DNA from: an uncultured bacterium
GTDB taxonomy: Bacteria; Pseudomonadota; Gammaproteobacteria; Burkholderiales; Burkholderiaceae_C
NCBI GenBank assembly: GCA_903830565.1
Contig: CAIKUF010000273.1
Location: 1-40,969, forward strand
Length of the DNA: 40,969 bases
Direction: 5' to 3'
Shown here: positions 11,272 to 20,444 of the stretch, one piece after another
How positions within the stretch are numbered: the first letter of the stretch is position 1
Layout: each line of letters begins with the position of its first letter
Position numbers and translations under genes: made by a program
Notes under the pieces: model-generated
Told to the model about the DNA's origin: nothing
Seen by the model: only the letters and a program-made list of their open reading frames with translations
Database searches by the model: none

Positions 11272-13077
11272 TCAGAAGGTGCGGACTTTGGGCGGCACGG
11301 TCTCCACCGTCAATGGCTTGGTGCGCACCGGCTTGTACTCAAGGCGATCGCCCTGGCTGTACCACAACGTGTGCTTCATCCACTCGGCATCGTTGCGGCC
11401 GAGCGGATGCAGCGGATCGTCGGCCGCTCGCTCGTAGTCGCGCACCGTGTGCGCGCCGCGGCACTCGTGGCGAGCGGCGGCGGAGACCATCGTCGCCCGC
11501 GCCACTTCGACCAGGTTCGCCACTTCCAGCGCCTCGATGCGGGCCGTATTGAAGACCTTGGACTTGTCCTTCAAGCCGATCGATTCGGCGCGTGCGGCGA
11601 CATCGGCGATCTTCTTCACGCCCTCGTCCATCAAGGCCTGGGTACGGAACACCGCGGCGTGGCGCTGCATCGTCGCGCGAATGTCATCGGCCACGTCCTG
11701 CGCGTACTCGCCCGACGTGCTGCCATCGAGCCGTGCCAGTCGCGCCAGCGAGCCGTCGGCGGCATCGGCGGGCAGCGGCTTGTGGGCCTTGTTCTTCTCG
11801 TTGAATTCGACGATGTGGCTACCCGCCGCACGGCCGAAGACGACCAGGTCGAGCAGCGAATTCGTGCCCAGGCGGTTCGCGCCGTGGACGCTGACGCAGG
11901 AACATTCGCCGACGGCGTACAGGCCGGCCACCGGCGCGATCGGATCGCCGCCCTTGGGCACGACGACCTGGCCGTTCAGATTCGTCGGGATGCCGCCCAT
12001 CTGGTAGTGCAGCGTCGGCACGACCGGAATCGGTTCCTTGGTGATGTCGACGTTGGCGAAGTTGTGGCCGATCTCGAAGATCGACGGCAGGCGCTTCATG
12101 ATCGTCTCGGCGCCGAGGTGCGTCATGTCGAGGACGACGTAGTCCTTGTTCGGCCCGCAGCCGCGGCCTTCCTTGATCTCCTGGTCCATGCAGCGCGAGA
12201 CGAAGTCGCGCGGGGCCAGGTCCTTCAGCGTCGGCGCGTAGCGTTCCATGAAGCGCTCGCCGTCGCTGTTGCGCAGGATCGCGCCTTCGCCGCGGCAGCC
12301 CTCGGTCAGCAGCACGCCGACGCCGGCAACGCCGGTCGGGTGGAACTGCCAGAACTCCATGTCCTGCAGCGGAATGCCGGCGCGCGCGGCGATGCCCAGG
12401 CCGTCGCCGGTATTGATGAAGGCGTTGGTGCTCGCGGCGTAGATGCGCCCGGCGCCGCCGGTGGCGAGCAGCGTCGTCTTGGCCTCCAAGATGTGTAGCT
12501 CGCCGGTTTCCATCTCGAGCGCGGTAACGCCCAGCACGTCGCCATCGGCGTCGCGTATCAGGTCCAGCGCCATCCACTCGACGAAGAAGTTCGTGCGCGC
12601 CTTCAGGTTCTGCTGGTACAGCGTGTGCAGCATCGCGTGGCCGGTGCGGTCGGCGGCGGCGCAGGCTCGCTGCACCGGCTTCTCGCCGTAGTTCGCGGTG
12701 TGGCCGCCGAACGGGCGCTGGTAGATCGTGCCGTCGGCGTTGCGGTCGAAGGGCATGCCGAAATGCTCGAGCTCGTAGACGACCTTGGGCGCCTCGCGGC
12801 ACATGAACTCGATCGCGTCCTGGTCGCCGAGCCAGTCGGAACCCTTGATCGTGTCGTAGAAGTGATAGTGCCAGTTGTCTTCCGACATGTTGCCGAGAGA
12901 TGCGCCGATGCCGCCCTGCGCAGCGACCGTGTGCGAACGGGTCGGGAACACCTTGGACAGCACGGCCACGTTCAACCCGGCGCGCGCCAGTTGCAGCGAG
13001 GCACGCATGCCCGAGCCGCCGGCGCCGACGATGACGACGTCGAACTTGCGTCGGCTCAGTTTGGAAGTTAGCGCCAT
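11272..13077 (-). CDS. sdhA: Succinate dehydrogenase flavoprotein subunit
   Basis: 601 aa. Oxidises succinate to fumarate. Seen: FAD dinucleotide fold VIVGAGGSGMRASLQLARAG at about residues 14-33, covalent-FAD histidine in SHTVAAQGG, substrate site segments HPTG and GCRGEGAILRN, and the C-terminal RGAHTVRDYERAADD. The ATG at 13077 shares its A with the sdhD TGA (overlap TGATG), so the two are translationally coupled; the longer frame into sdhD is rejected. Confidence 0.97.
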   Translation of the reverse strand: MALTSKLSRRKFDVVIVGAGGSGMRASLQLARAGLNVAVLSKVFPTRSHTVAAQGGIGASLGNMSEDNWHYHFYDTIKGSDWLGDQDAIEFMCREAPKVVYELEHFGMPFDRNADGTIYQRPFGGHTANYGEKPVQRACAAADRTGHAMLHTLYQQNLKARTNFFVEWMALDLIRDADGDVLGVTALEMETGELHILEAKTTLLATGGAGRIYAASTNAFINTGDGLGIAARAGIPLQDMEFWQFHPTGVAGVGVLLTEGCRGEGAILRNSDGERFMERYAPTLKDLAPRDFVSRCMDQEIKEGRGCGPNKDYVVLDMTHLGAETIMKRLPSIFEIGHNFANVDITKEPIPVVPTLHYQMGGIPTNLNGQVVVPKGGDPIAPVAGLYAVGECSCVSVHGANRLGTNSLLDLVVFGRAAGSHIVEFNEKNKAHKPLPADAADGSLARLARLDGSTSGEYAQDVADDIRATMQRHAAVFRTQALMDEGVKKIADVAARAESIGLKDKSKVFNTARIEALEVANLVEVARATMVSAAARHECRGAHTVRDYERAADDPLHPLGRNDAEWMKHTLWYSQGDRLEYKPVRTKPLTVETVPPKVRTF

Positions 13078-13439
13078 CAAAGTCTCCAGAGAACCTGCAC
13101 TGCCCAGCCGGCGCAGCCGAGCAACCAGACGATCGTCACCACCTGCGCCAGCAGGCGAAGGCCGACCGGCTTCACATAGTCCATCAGGATGTCGCGCATG
13201 CCGACCCACGCGTGCTGCACCAGGCTCAGGATGACGACGAAGGTCAGCACCTTCATCCACTGGGCCGAGAAGATGCCGGCCCAGCGGTCGTACCCCAACT
13301 CGCCCGGCAGCAGCACCTGCACCAGCAGGGTGACTGTGAACAGCGCCATCAGCGCGGCCGTGATGCGCTGCGACAGCCAGTCGCGCAGGCCGTAGTGCGC
13401 ACCGAGCACGAGGCGCTTGGAACCGAAATTCTGGGCCAT
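13077..13439 (-). CDS. sdhD: Succinate dehydrogenase membrane anchor subunit
   Basis: 120 aa with three hydrophobic segments (about residues 26-45, 62-80 and 93-115). With SdhC it anchors the dehydrogenase, binds heme b and forms the quinone site. QHAWVGMRDILMDYV carries the conserved His and the Arg-Asp pair of SdhD. It lies 61 bases after sdhC and overlaps sdhA by one base. Confidence 0.93.
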   Translation of the reverse strand: MAQNFGSKRLVLGAHYGLRDWLSQRITAALMALFTVTLLVQVLLPGELGYDRWAGIFSAQWMKVLTFVVILSLVQHAWVGMRDILMDYVKPVGLRLLAQVVTIVWLLGCAGWAVQVLWRL

Positions 13440-13500
13440 GGGAAAGAGTCTCCTGGTCTTGTCTTGGCGGCGGCGAGCGACGGGCCCTGACGAATGAGCG

Positions 13501-13923
13501 TCAGTACGCGCCGAAGAGCTTGGCGCCCAGCAGCACCGTCAGCAGCAGGCTCAGCCCGAGCGTGAACATCGCCGATCGGCGCCCGAACTGGGCGCTCACG
13601 CTATGCGTGGCGTCCATCCACAGGTGGCGCAGGCCGGCAATAAAGTGATGCAGGTAGGCCCAGATGAGGAACAGCGCAACGACCTTGACGAGCCAGCCGG
13701 GCACGAACCCGATCCCTACGACAAAGGCGCTGGTGAAGCTGTCGAACGAGACTTCCGAGGTCACGCTGGTGTCGAACATCCAGATGACGAAGGGCAACAG
13801 GATGAACAGGACGCCGCCGCTGGCACGGTGCAGGATGGACACCAGCCCGGCCAGGGGAAGGCGGTACTGCAATGCGTCGATCAAGTGCATCGTGCCCGGT
13901 CGTGTCTTTGCAGTCTCTGCCAT
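13501..13923 (-). CDS. sdhC: Succinate dehydrogenase cytochrome b556 subunit
   Basis: 140 aa from the chosen ATG, three transmembrane segments. Motifs of SdhC are clear: SILHRASGG at the first helix (Ser/Arg of the quinone site) and HHFIAGLRHLWMD with the heme-ligand His. The ATG at 13923 is preferred over the one at 13929 because AAGGA sits 5-9 bases before it. First structural gene of sdhCDABE; a TAAAAT element in the 100-base gap after the gntR stop could be its promoter. Confidence 0.92.
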   Translation of the reverse strand: MAETAKTRPGTMHLIDALQYRLPLAGLVSILHRASGGVLFILLPFVIWMFDTSVTSEVSFDSFTSAFVVGIGFVPGWLVKVVALFLIWAYLHHFIAGLRHLWMDATHSVSAQFGRRSAMFTLGLSLLLTVLLGAKLFGAY

Positions 13924-14029
13924 ACCCATCCTTGTTCTCTCTACAGGGGAAACCGTGGCCTAGTCGGAAGATTTTATGGCAACGCGCCACTCTGCCACGC
14001 AGGTTCGGCCGCGGTCATGATCCAGCGCA

Positions 14030-14809
14030 TCAGTTCAGTTCGTTGCGGTAGTGGTGCGTCGTGGTGTCGTACAGCCCGCGCCGGAGTTCGACCGGCCGGT
14101 CGCCGTAGGTGAACGACAGCCTCTCCACGCTCAGAAGTGGCGCGCCGGCGGGCAGTTCCAGCAACTCCGCGGCCTCGGCATCGGCGGCGAGGGCGCGCAG
14201 CTTTTCTTCCGCTCGAATCATTCGGACGCCAAATTCGGACTCGAACAGGCCGTACATCGGCCCCTTGTACTCGGCCAGGCGGTCGGCGGTCAGGCCCTTG
14301 AACGCCTGCCCGGGCAGCCAGATGTCGTCCAGTACGACCGGCTTGCCGCGAAACGACAGCACGCGCCGCACCTGCACGACCGCGTCGCCCGCCTTCAGCG
14401 CGAGCGCGCGCGCCACGTCGGACGACGCGCGCTGGCGCCGGCAGTCGATGAAGCGGCGCGCCATGCCGCCGACCTCGCCTTCGTCGGGGATCAGGCGCAG
14501 GAAGCGGAACTGCACGTGCTCCTCGGCGTGGGTGGCGACGAAGGTGCCCTTGCCCTGGCGCCGTACGAGCAGGTTCTCGTCGGCCAGCGCGTCGATCGCC
14601 TTGCGCACCGTGCCCTGGCTGACCTTGAAGCGCGCCGCGAGTTCGACTTCGCTCGGAATCGCCTCACCCGGTCGCCACTCGCCACCCTGCAGACTGCGCG
14701 TGAGCAAGGCCTTGATCTGGCGGTACAGGGGACTGAACGCCGGTGCCGCACCGAACGCCGGATCGGTCGCTGCCGGTCTGGCAGAGGAGGCGCTGGTCGA
14801 TGAAGCCAT
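14030..14809 (-). CDS. GntR-family transcriptional regulator, UTRA (HutC/FarR) type
   Basis: About 259 aa. Winged-helix domain at roughly residues 25-95 ([50 protein letters not shown]), then a UTRA ligand domain ending in [25 protein letters not shown]. It sits between sdhCDAB (same strand, 106 bases downstream) and mdh (divergent), so it is by inference a TCA-cycle regulator and probably autoregulated through the palindrome at 14849-14869. The start is uncertain: 14809 and 14818 are both possible ATGs. The longer TTG-started frame to 14872 would run through the palindrome and adds unrelated residues, so I rejected it. Confidence 0.85.
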   Translation of the reverse strand: MASSTSASSARPAATDPAFGAAPAFSPLYRQIKALLTRSLQGGEWRPGEAIPSEVELAARFKVSQGTVRKAIDALADENLLVRRQGKGTFVATHAEEHVQFRFLRLIPDEGEVGGMARRFIDCRRQRASSDVARALALKAGDAVVQVRRVLSFRGKPVVLDDIWLPGQAFKGLTADRLAEYKGPMYGLFESEFGVRMIRAEEKLRALAADAEAAELLELPAGAPLLSVERLSFTYGDRPVELRRGLYDTTTHHYRNELN

Positions 14810-14848
14810 CCGCGGCATTGCAGCACAGGCCCAGGGCGTCGTCCAGCA

Positions 14849-14869
14849 CATCAGACAAGAGGTCTGATG
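14849..14869. promoter_or_regulatory. Perfect 21-bp palindrome, candidate GntR operator
   Basis: CATCAGAC at 14849-14856 and GTCTGATG at 14862-14869 are exact inverted copies around AAGAG. It lies between the divergent gntR (UTRA type) and mdh. The AGAC/GTCT cores resemble spaced halves of the GGTCTAGACC-like sites bound by several UTRA-type GntR proteins. Candidate site for control of gntR and mdh. Confidence 0.55.
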
Positions 14870-14992
14870 CAAGACAGAAGACCTGTTCGAAGCGCTTCTC
14901 GCAACCGGTGCGCTTGGCTACACTTGCACGGATGCCAGCACCGCCATGGTGCCGCGCCGCTCGCCCACCCTCGACCTCACCCGGAGCCCCCC

Positions 14993-15979
14993 ATGAGCAA
15001 GACACCCGTACGCGTCGCCGTCACCGGCGCCGCTGGCCAGATCGGCTACGCCATCCTGTTTCGCATCGCCTCTGGCGAGATGCTGGGCAAGGACCAGCCC
15101 GTGATCCTGAGCCTGCTCGAAGTCCCGCTGGAAAAGCCGCAGCAGGCCTTGCAAGGCGTGATGATGGAGTTGCAGGACTGCGCCTTCCCGCTGCTTGCCG
15201 GCATGCAAGCCCACAGCGACCCGATGACGGCGTTCAAGGATGTCGACTATGCGCTTCTCATCGGCTCGCGCCCGCGCGGCCCGGGCATGGAGCGCGCCGA
15301 ACTGCTGGCCGTCAATGCGCAGATCTTCACCGCCCAAGGCAAGGCGCTCAACGCCGTCGCCAAGCGCAACGTGAAGGTGCTGGTGGTCGGCAACCCGGCC
15401 AACACGAATGCCTACATCGCGATGAAGAGCGCGCCCGACCTGCCGGCCAAGAACTTCACCGCGATGCTGCGCCTGGACCACAACCGCGCGCTAAGCCAGA
15501 TCGCCAGCAAGACCGGCAAGCCGGTGGCCGGCATCGAGAAGCTCTGCGTGTGGGGCAACCATTCGCCGACCATGTATGCCGACTACCGCTTCGCGACGCT
15601 CGGCGGCGCCAGCGTCAAGCAGATCATCAACGACGAGGCCTGGAACGCCGACACCTTCCTGCCCACCGTCGGCAAGCGCGGCGCGGCGATCATCGCCGCG
15701 CGCGGCGTGTCGTCGGCGGCGTCGGCGGCCAACGCGGCCATCGACCACATGCGCGACTGGGCGCTCGGCAGCAACGGCAAGTGGGTCACGATGGGCGTGC
15801 CGAGCAACGGCGAATACGGCATCCCGAAGGACGTGATGTTCGGCTTCCCGGTCACGACCGCGGGCGGCGAGTACAAGATCGTCGAGGGCCTGGCGATCGA
15901 CGCGTTCTCGCAGCAGCGCATCGACCTCACGCTCAAGGAACTGCTCGAGGAGCAGGCCGGCGTCAAGCATCTGCTCTAA
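14993..15979 (+). CDS. mdh: Malate dehydrogenase
   Basis: 328 aa, the length of the cytosolic-type proteobacterial enzyme that interconverts malate and oxaloacetate with NAD. Seen: nucleotide motif [10 protein letters not shown], substrate-binding arginines in [23 protein letters not shown], and the catalytic His in [12 protein letters not shown]. The ATG at 14993 opens [13 protein letters not shown] with GGAG 7-10 bases upstream. A TACACT at 14919-14924 may be its -10. Followed after 16 bases or a little more by a lyase-family gene, apparently cotranscribed. Confidence 0.97.
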   Translation: MSKTPVRVAVTGAAGQIGYAILFRIASGEMLGKDQPVILSLLEVPLEKPQQALQGVMMELQDCAFPLLAGMQAHSDPMTAFKDVDYALLIGSRPRGPGMERAELLAVNAQIFTAQGKALNAVAKRNVKVLVVGNPANTNAYIAMKSAPDLPAKNFTAMLRLDHNRALSQIASKTGKPVAGIEKLCVWGNHSPTMYADYRFATLGGASVKQIINDEAWNADTFLPTVGKRGAAIIAARGVSSAASAANAAIDHMRDWALGSNGKWVTMGVPSNGEYGIPKDVMFGFPVTTAGGEYKIVEGLAIDAFSQQRIDLTLKELLEEQAGVKHLL

Positions 15980-16022
15980 CCGGCAGCCGCAAGCCTTGTC
16001 GCCTCGGCACGGGCCGATCGCG

Positions 16023-17033
16023 GTGCCCATAGCCCCGCGCCAGGCACTGTTCGAAGCGGGCGATGCCGCGCCTGAGCTACCGGTGTGCGACCACTACGCC
16101 GGGGTCGAGCCGCGCATGCGCAAGAGCCTCGAGATGCAGGCCGAGATGGGCCCGGTGTTCGACGTCACGCTCGACTGCGAGGACGGCGCACCGATCGGCG
16201 GCGAGGTCGAGCACGCGCACCGCATCGCCGAGCTCGTCGCCTCCCCGCTGAACCGGCACGGCCGCGTCGGCGCCCGGCTGCACCCGGTGCGGCACGCGGC
16301 GTTCGGTCTCGAGGCCGATATCGTTCTGCGCCACTGTGGGCAGCGCCTGGCCTACCTGATGCTGCCCAAGGTCCACGGCCTGGCCGACCTGCAGCGCGGC
16401 TGCGACGAGATCGACCGCCTCTCCAGCCTGCACGGCCTGCCACGGCCGGTGCCGCTGCACGTGCTGATCGAGACGCACGGAGCGCTGGCCGAGGTGGCGG
16501 CCATCGCCGCGCACCCGCGCGTCGAGTCGCTGTCGTTCGGGCTGATGGATTTCGTCTCCGCGCATCGCGGCGCGATCCCGCAGTCGGCGATGAGCGCAAC
16601 CGGCCAGTTCGAACACCCGCTGGTCGTGCGCGCCAAGCTCAAAATTTCGGCAGCCTGCCATGCGCATGCGAAAACGCCTTCGCACAGCGTGGTCACCGAA
16701 TTCAGGCAGCTCGACCTGCTCGAAGCGGTGGCCGAAAAGGCCGCGCGCAGCTTCGGATTCACGCGCATGTGGAGCATCCATCCGGACCAGATCCGCACGA
16801 TCGTCGATGCCTTCGCACCTTCGGCAGCCGAGGTCGACCAGGCGGTCTGCATCCTGCTGGCGGCACAGGCCGCTCAGTGGGCGCCGATCAGCCATCCGCC
16901 CGGAGCCGCTGCCGCGCTGCACGACCGTGCAAGCTACCGCTACTTCTGGCACGTGCTGGAACTCGCTCACCGCACCGGGCAGCCCTTGCCGGAAGAGGCG
17001 CAGCGGGCCTTCTTCGACGGTGGCCGCGCGTGA
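16023..17033 (+). CDS. HpcH/HpaI aldolase / citrate lyase beta-like (CoA ester lyase) family protein
   Basis: 336 aa from a GTG. TIM-barrel lyase of the CitE/malyl-CoA lyase superfamily: N-terminal [18 protein letters not shown], metal-site [34 protein letters not shown] and [12 protein letters not shown]. These enzymes cleave or form C-C bonds of short acyl-CoA or keto acids; the substrate cannot be told from sequence, and the place between mdh and acnB suggests a C4/C5 dicarboxylate-related role. There is no ATG start: the GTG at 16023 (before APRQALFE) and a TTG at 15996 are both possible, and neither has a convincing ribosome site, consistent with coupling to mdh. Confidence 0.82.
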   Translation: MPIAPRQALFEAGDAAPELPVCDHYAGVEPRMRKSLEMQAEMGPVFDVTLDCEDGAPIGGEVEHAHRIAELVASPLNRHGRVGARLHPVRHAAFGLEADIVLRHCGQRLAYLMLPKVHGLADLQRGCDEIDRLSSLHGLPRPVPLHVLIETHGALAEVAAIAAHPRVESLSFGLMDFVSAHRGAIPQSAMSATGQFEHPLVVRAKLKISAACHAHAKTPSHSVVTEFRQLDLLEAVAEKAARSFGFTRMWSIHPDQIRTIVDAFAPSAAEVDQAVCILLAAQAAQWAPISHPPGAAAALHDRASYRYFWHVLELAHRTGQPLPEEAQRAFFDGGRA

Positions 17034-17152
17034 ATGGCCTGTCGCCGCGGCCTCGCACCGGCACCCTTTTTTTCACTCGAAGGCGACGGCGCTTGAAGCC
17101 AAGTGCCCGCTCGTCGGAAAATAGCCTGTTGATCAACTCCCGGAAACTGACC

Positions 17153-17680
17153 ATGCATCGCTTCGCCCCCCTGACCCTCGCCCTCGCCTTTTGCCTGTCC
17201 GGCGCCGCTGTGATCGCCCAGACCGCTCCTGCCGCCAAGCCCGCGCCCAAGCCGGCCACGTCGCGCGAGGAGGTGAAGTCCGAAGCCAAGGGCCTGGCGC
17301 TCGGCATCGAAACTTCGGAGACGGTCAGCGCCAACCAACTCGACATCGCGGCGCGCGTGCTCACCGGCAAGGCCGATTGCGAGTTCAACCAGACCGTGGA
17401 CGTTGACCCGGTCGACGGCAAGCCCGGCCTGTTCCGCGTCCGCTTCAAGGGCCAGAGCTACGTCATGGTTCCCGAGGAAACGACGACCGGCGCCGTGCGC
17501 CTGGTCGACCGCAAGGCGGCCGTGGTGTGGCTGCAGATCCCGGTCAAGTCGATGCTGCTCGACAACCGCGAAGGCCATCGCCTGGTCGACGCCTGCACAC
17601 AGTCCGAGCAGCGCGCCGCCGTCGCCGCCGCCAAGGGCGCAGCGGCCAATGCGGCGACTCCCGCAACCCCCAAGAAGTAG
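17153..17680 (+). CDS. Exported protein of unknown function
   Basis: 175 aa. I do not recognise the family. Seen: a clear Sec signal peptide (MHRFAPLTLALAFCLSGAAVIAQ, cleavage near residue 23), an Ala/Pro/Lys-rich linker, then a compact domain (about 50-150) with two cysteines (in KADCEFNQ and VDACTQSE) that could form a disulfide, and an Ala-rich tail. The ATG at 17153 is preferred over the far longer open frame, which runs through the lyase gene in a different frame. It lies between the lyase and acnB in the same direction, so it may be cotranscribed with TCA enzymes, which is odd for a periplasmic protein. Confidence 0.75.
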   Translation: MHRFAPLTLALAFCLSGAAVIAQTAPAAKPAPKPATSREEVKSEAKGLALGIETSETVSANQLDIAARVLTGKADCEFNQTVDVDPVDGKPGLFRVRFKGQSYVMVPEETTTGAVRLVDRKAAVVWLQIPVKSMLLDNREGHRLVDACTQSEQRAAVAAAKGAAANAATPATPKK

Positions 17681-17740
17681 GTCTCACGCTTCCCCCTCGC
17701 GGCCCGCCTCGCCTTTTCACACGCAACCTCGGAAGTTCCC

Positions 17741-20338
17741 ATGCTTGAAGCCTACCGAACCCATGTCGCCGAGCGCGCCGCGCTCGGCATCCCGCCGCTG
17801 CCGCTGTCGGCGCAGCAGACCGCCGCGTTGATCGAATTGCTCAAGGCGCCGCCGGCCGGTGAGGAGGCCGCCCTGGTCGAGCTGATCACGCACCGCGTTC
17901 CGGCCGGCGTGGACGACGCGGCCAAGGTCAAGGCGAGCTACCTCGCCGCGGTGGCCCACGGCAGCGAGCGCTGCCCGCTGATCTCGCGCGAGAAGGCGAC
18001 CGAGTTGCTGGGCACCATGCTCGGCGGCTACAACATCGCGCCGCTCGTCGACCTGCTGGACGATGCCGTGGTCGGCTCGATTGCCGCCGCCGCGCTCAAG
18101 AAGACGCTGCTGATGTTCGACGCCTTCCACGACGTGAAGGCCAAGGCCGACGCCGGCAACGCGAACGCGAAAGCCGTGCTGCAAAGCTGGGCCGACGGCG
18201 AGTGGTTCACGAGCCGGCCCGAAGTGCCGCGAAGCATCACCGTCAGCGTGTTCAAGGTCGGCGGAGAGACCAACACCGACGATCTCTCGCCCGCGCCCGA
18301 CGCCTGGAGCCGGCCCGACATTCCGCTGCACGCGCTGGCGATGCTGAAGAACGCGCGCCCCGGCATCACGCCCGAGGAAGACGGCAAGCGCGGCCCGGTC
18401 AAGTTCATCGAAGACCTGCGCGCGCGCGGCAACCTCGTCGCCTACGTCGGCGACGTCGTCGGCACGGGTTCGAGCCGCAAGTCGGCGACCAACTCGGTGC
18501 TGTGGTTCACCGGCGAAGACATTCCCTTCGTTCCGAACAAGCGTTTCGGCGGCGTGTGCCTGGGGGCCAAGATCGCGCCTATCTTTTACAACACGATGGA
18601 AGACGCCGGCGCGCTGCCCATCGAGCTCGACGTGAGCCAGATGGCGATGGGCGACGTCGTCGAGCTGCGCCCCTACGAAGGCAAGGCCTTGAAGGACGGC
18701 TTGTGTGTCGCCGAGTTCAAGGTCAAGAGCGACGTGCTGTTCGACGAAGTGCGTGCCGGCGGCCGCATTCCGCTGATCGTCGGCCGCGGCCTCACCGCCA
18801 AGGCACGCGCGGCGCTTGGCCTGCCGCCGTCCACGCTGTTCCGCCTGCCGCACAACCCGGCCGACACCCTTCAAGGCTACACGCTGGCGCAGAAGATCGT
18901 CGGCAAGGCCTGCGGCCTGCCGGTGGCGGGCGGCAACCAGCTCGGCGTGCGCCCGGACACGTATTGCGAGCCGCACATGAGCTCGGTCGGCTCGCAGGAC
19001 ACGACCGGCCCGATGACGCGCGACGAGCTGAAGGACCTGGCCTGCCTCGGCTTCTCGGCCGACCTCGTGATGCAGAGCTTCTGCCACACCGCGGCCTACC
19101 CGAAGCCGGTCGACGTGAAGATGCACCACGAGCTGCCGGCATTCATCAGCACGCGCGGCGGCGTCAGCCTGCGCCCGGGCGATGGCGTCATCCACTCGTG
19201 GCTGAACCGCCTGCTGCTGCCCGACACCGTCGGCACCGGCGGCGACAGCCACACGCGCTTTCCGATCGGCATCAGCTTCCCGGCCGGCTCGGGCCTGGTC
19301 GCCTTCGCCGCGGCCACCGGCGTGATGCCGCTCGATATGCCCGAGAGCGTGCTCGTGCGCTTCAAGGGCACGCTGCAACCCGGCGTGACGCTGCGCGATC
19401 TCGTCAACGCGATCCCGCTCTACGCGATCAAGGCCGGGTTGCTGACGGTCGAGAAGAAGGGCAAGAAGAACATCTTCTCGGGCCGCATCCTCGAGATCGA
19501 GGGCCTGCCCGACCTGAAGGTGGAACAGGCCTTCGAACTCAGCGACGCCTCGGCCGAACGCAGCGCCGCCGGCTGCACGGTGCACTTGAATGCCGAGCCG
19601 GTGAAGGAGTACCTGCGCAGCAACATCGTGCTGATGAAGCAGATGATCGCCAGCGGCTACCAGGACGCACGCACGCTGGCACGGCGCATCGCCGCGCAGG
19701 AAGCCTGGCTCGCCGACCCGAAGCTCTTGAAGGCCGACGCCGACGCCGAATACGCGGCGGTGATCGAGATCGACCTCGCCGACATCCATGAGCCCATCCT
19801 CGCCTGCCCGAACGACCCCGACGACGTGAAGACGCTCTCCGAGGTCGCCGGCGCGAAGATCGACGAGGTCTTCATCGGCAGTTGCATGACCAACATCGGG
19901 CACTTCCGCGCTGCGAGCAAGCTGCTCGAAGGCAAGCGCGACATCCCGGTCAAGCTGTGGGTCGCGCCTCCCACCAAGATGGACGCGCAGCAGCTCAGCG
20001 AGGAAGGCCACTACGGCGTACTCGGCACGGCCGGCGCGCGCATGGAGATGCCTGGCTGCAGCCTGTGCATGGGCAACCAGGCGCAGGTGAAGGAAGGCGC
20101 GACGGTGTTCTCGACCAGCACGCGCAACTTCCCGAACCGGCTCGGCAAGAACTCGAACGTCTACCTCGGCTCGGCGGAATTGGCAGCGATCTGCGCTCGC
20201 CTCGGGCGCATCCCGACCAAGGACGAATACATGGCGGGCGTTTCCGGCCTGGGCGCGGCCAGCGGCACGATCTACAAGTACCTCAACTTCGACCAGATCG
20301 AGTCGTACAAGGCGGCAGCGGACGCCGTCCCCGGCTGA
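17741..20338 (+). CDS. acnB: Aconitate hydratase B
   Basis: 865 aa, the length of bifunctional AcnB (citrate to isocitrate, also 2-methylisocitrate in the methylcitrate route). Domain order is that of AcnB: N-terminal HEAT-like domain (1-160), swivel domain ([36 protein letters not shown]), then the catalytic part. [4Fe-4S] ligands are in [12 protein letters not shown] and [12 protein letters not shown], with [13 protein letters not shown] before them. GGAAG precedes the ATG. A terminator-like hairpin follows. Confidence 0.97.
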   Translation: MLEAYRTHVAERAALGIPPLPLSAQQTAALIELLKAPPAGEEAALVELITHRVPAGVDDAAKVKASYLAAVAHGSERCPLISREKATELLGTMLGGYNIAPLVDLLDDAVVGSIAAAALKKTLLMFDAFHDVKAKADAGNANAKAVLQSWADGEWFTSRPEVPRSITVSVFKVGGETNTDDLSPAPDAWSRPDIPLHALAMLKNARPGITPEEDGKRGPVKFIEDLRARGNLVAYVGDVVGTGSSRKSATNSVLWFTGEDIPFVPNKRFGGVCLGAKIAPIFYNTMEDAGALPIELDVSQMAMGDVVELRPYEGKALKDGLCVAEFKVKSDVLFDEVRAGGRIPLIVGRGLTAKARAALGLPPSTLFRLPHNPADTLQGYTLAQKIVGKACGLPVAGGNQLGVRPDTYCEPHMSSVGSQDTTGPMTRDELKDLACLGFSADLVMQSFCHTAAYPKPVDVKMHHELPAFISTRGGVSLRPGDGVIHSWLNRLLLPDTVGTGGDSHTRFPIGISFPAGSGLVAFAAATGVMPLDMPESVLVRFKGTLQPGVTLRDLVNAIPLYAIKAGLLTVEKKGKKNIFSGRILEIEGLPDLKVEQAFELSDASAERSAAGCTVHLNAEPVKEYLRSNIVLMKQMIASGYQDARTLARRIAAQEAWLADPKLLKADADAEYAAVIEIDLADIHEPILACPNDPDDVKTLSEVAGAKIDEVFIGSCMTNIGHFRAASKLLEGKRDIPVKLWVAPPTKMDAQQLSEEGHYGVLGTAGARMEMPGCSLCMGNQAQVKEGATVFSTSTRNFPNRLGKNSNVYLGSAELAAICARLGRIPTKDEYMAGVSGLGAASGTIYKYLNFDQIESYKAAADAVPG

Positions 20339-20373
20339 GTACCTGAGCCTCATTGACCGCAGGACGCAAGAGA

Positions 20374-20403
20374 CCCTGCCCGTGGCAAAAGCGGGCGGGG
20401 TTT
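20374..20403 (+). terminator. Intrinsic-type terminator after acnB
   Basis: CCCTGCCCG (20374-20382) pairs with CGGGCGGGG (20392-20400), 9 bp with one wobble, loop TGGCAAAAG, followed by TTT. The short U-tract makes it moderate. Confidence 0.6.
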
Positions 20404-20444
20404 GCTAGAGTTTCTTCCCGCAGATAACGACGGAGGAGGAGTCC

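Noticed and set aside
16085-17680. Open plus-strand frame of 531 aa that would fuse 1 kb upstream sequence to the exported protein
   Set aside because: Its first two thirds run out of frame through the HpcH/HpaI lyase gene; the signal peptide at 17153 marks the real start.
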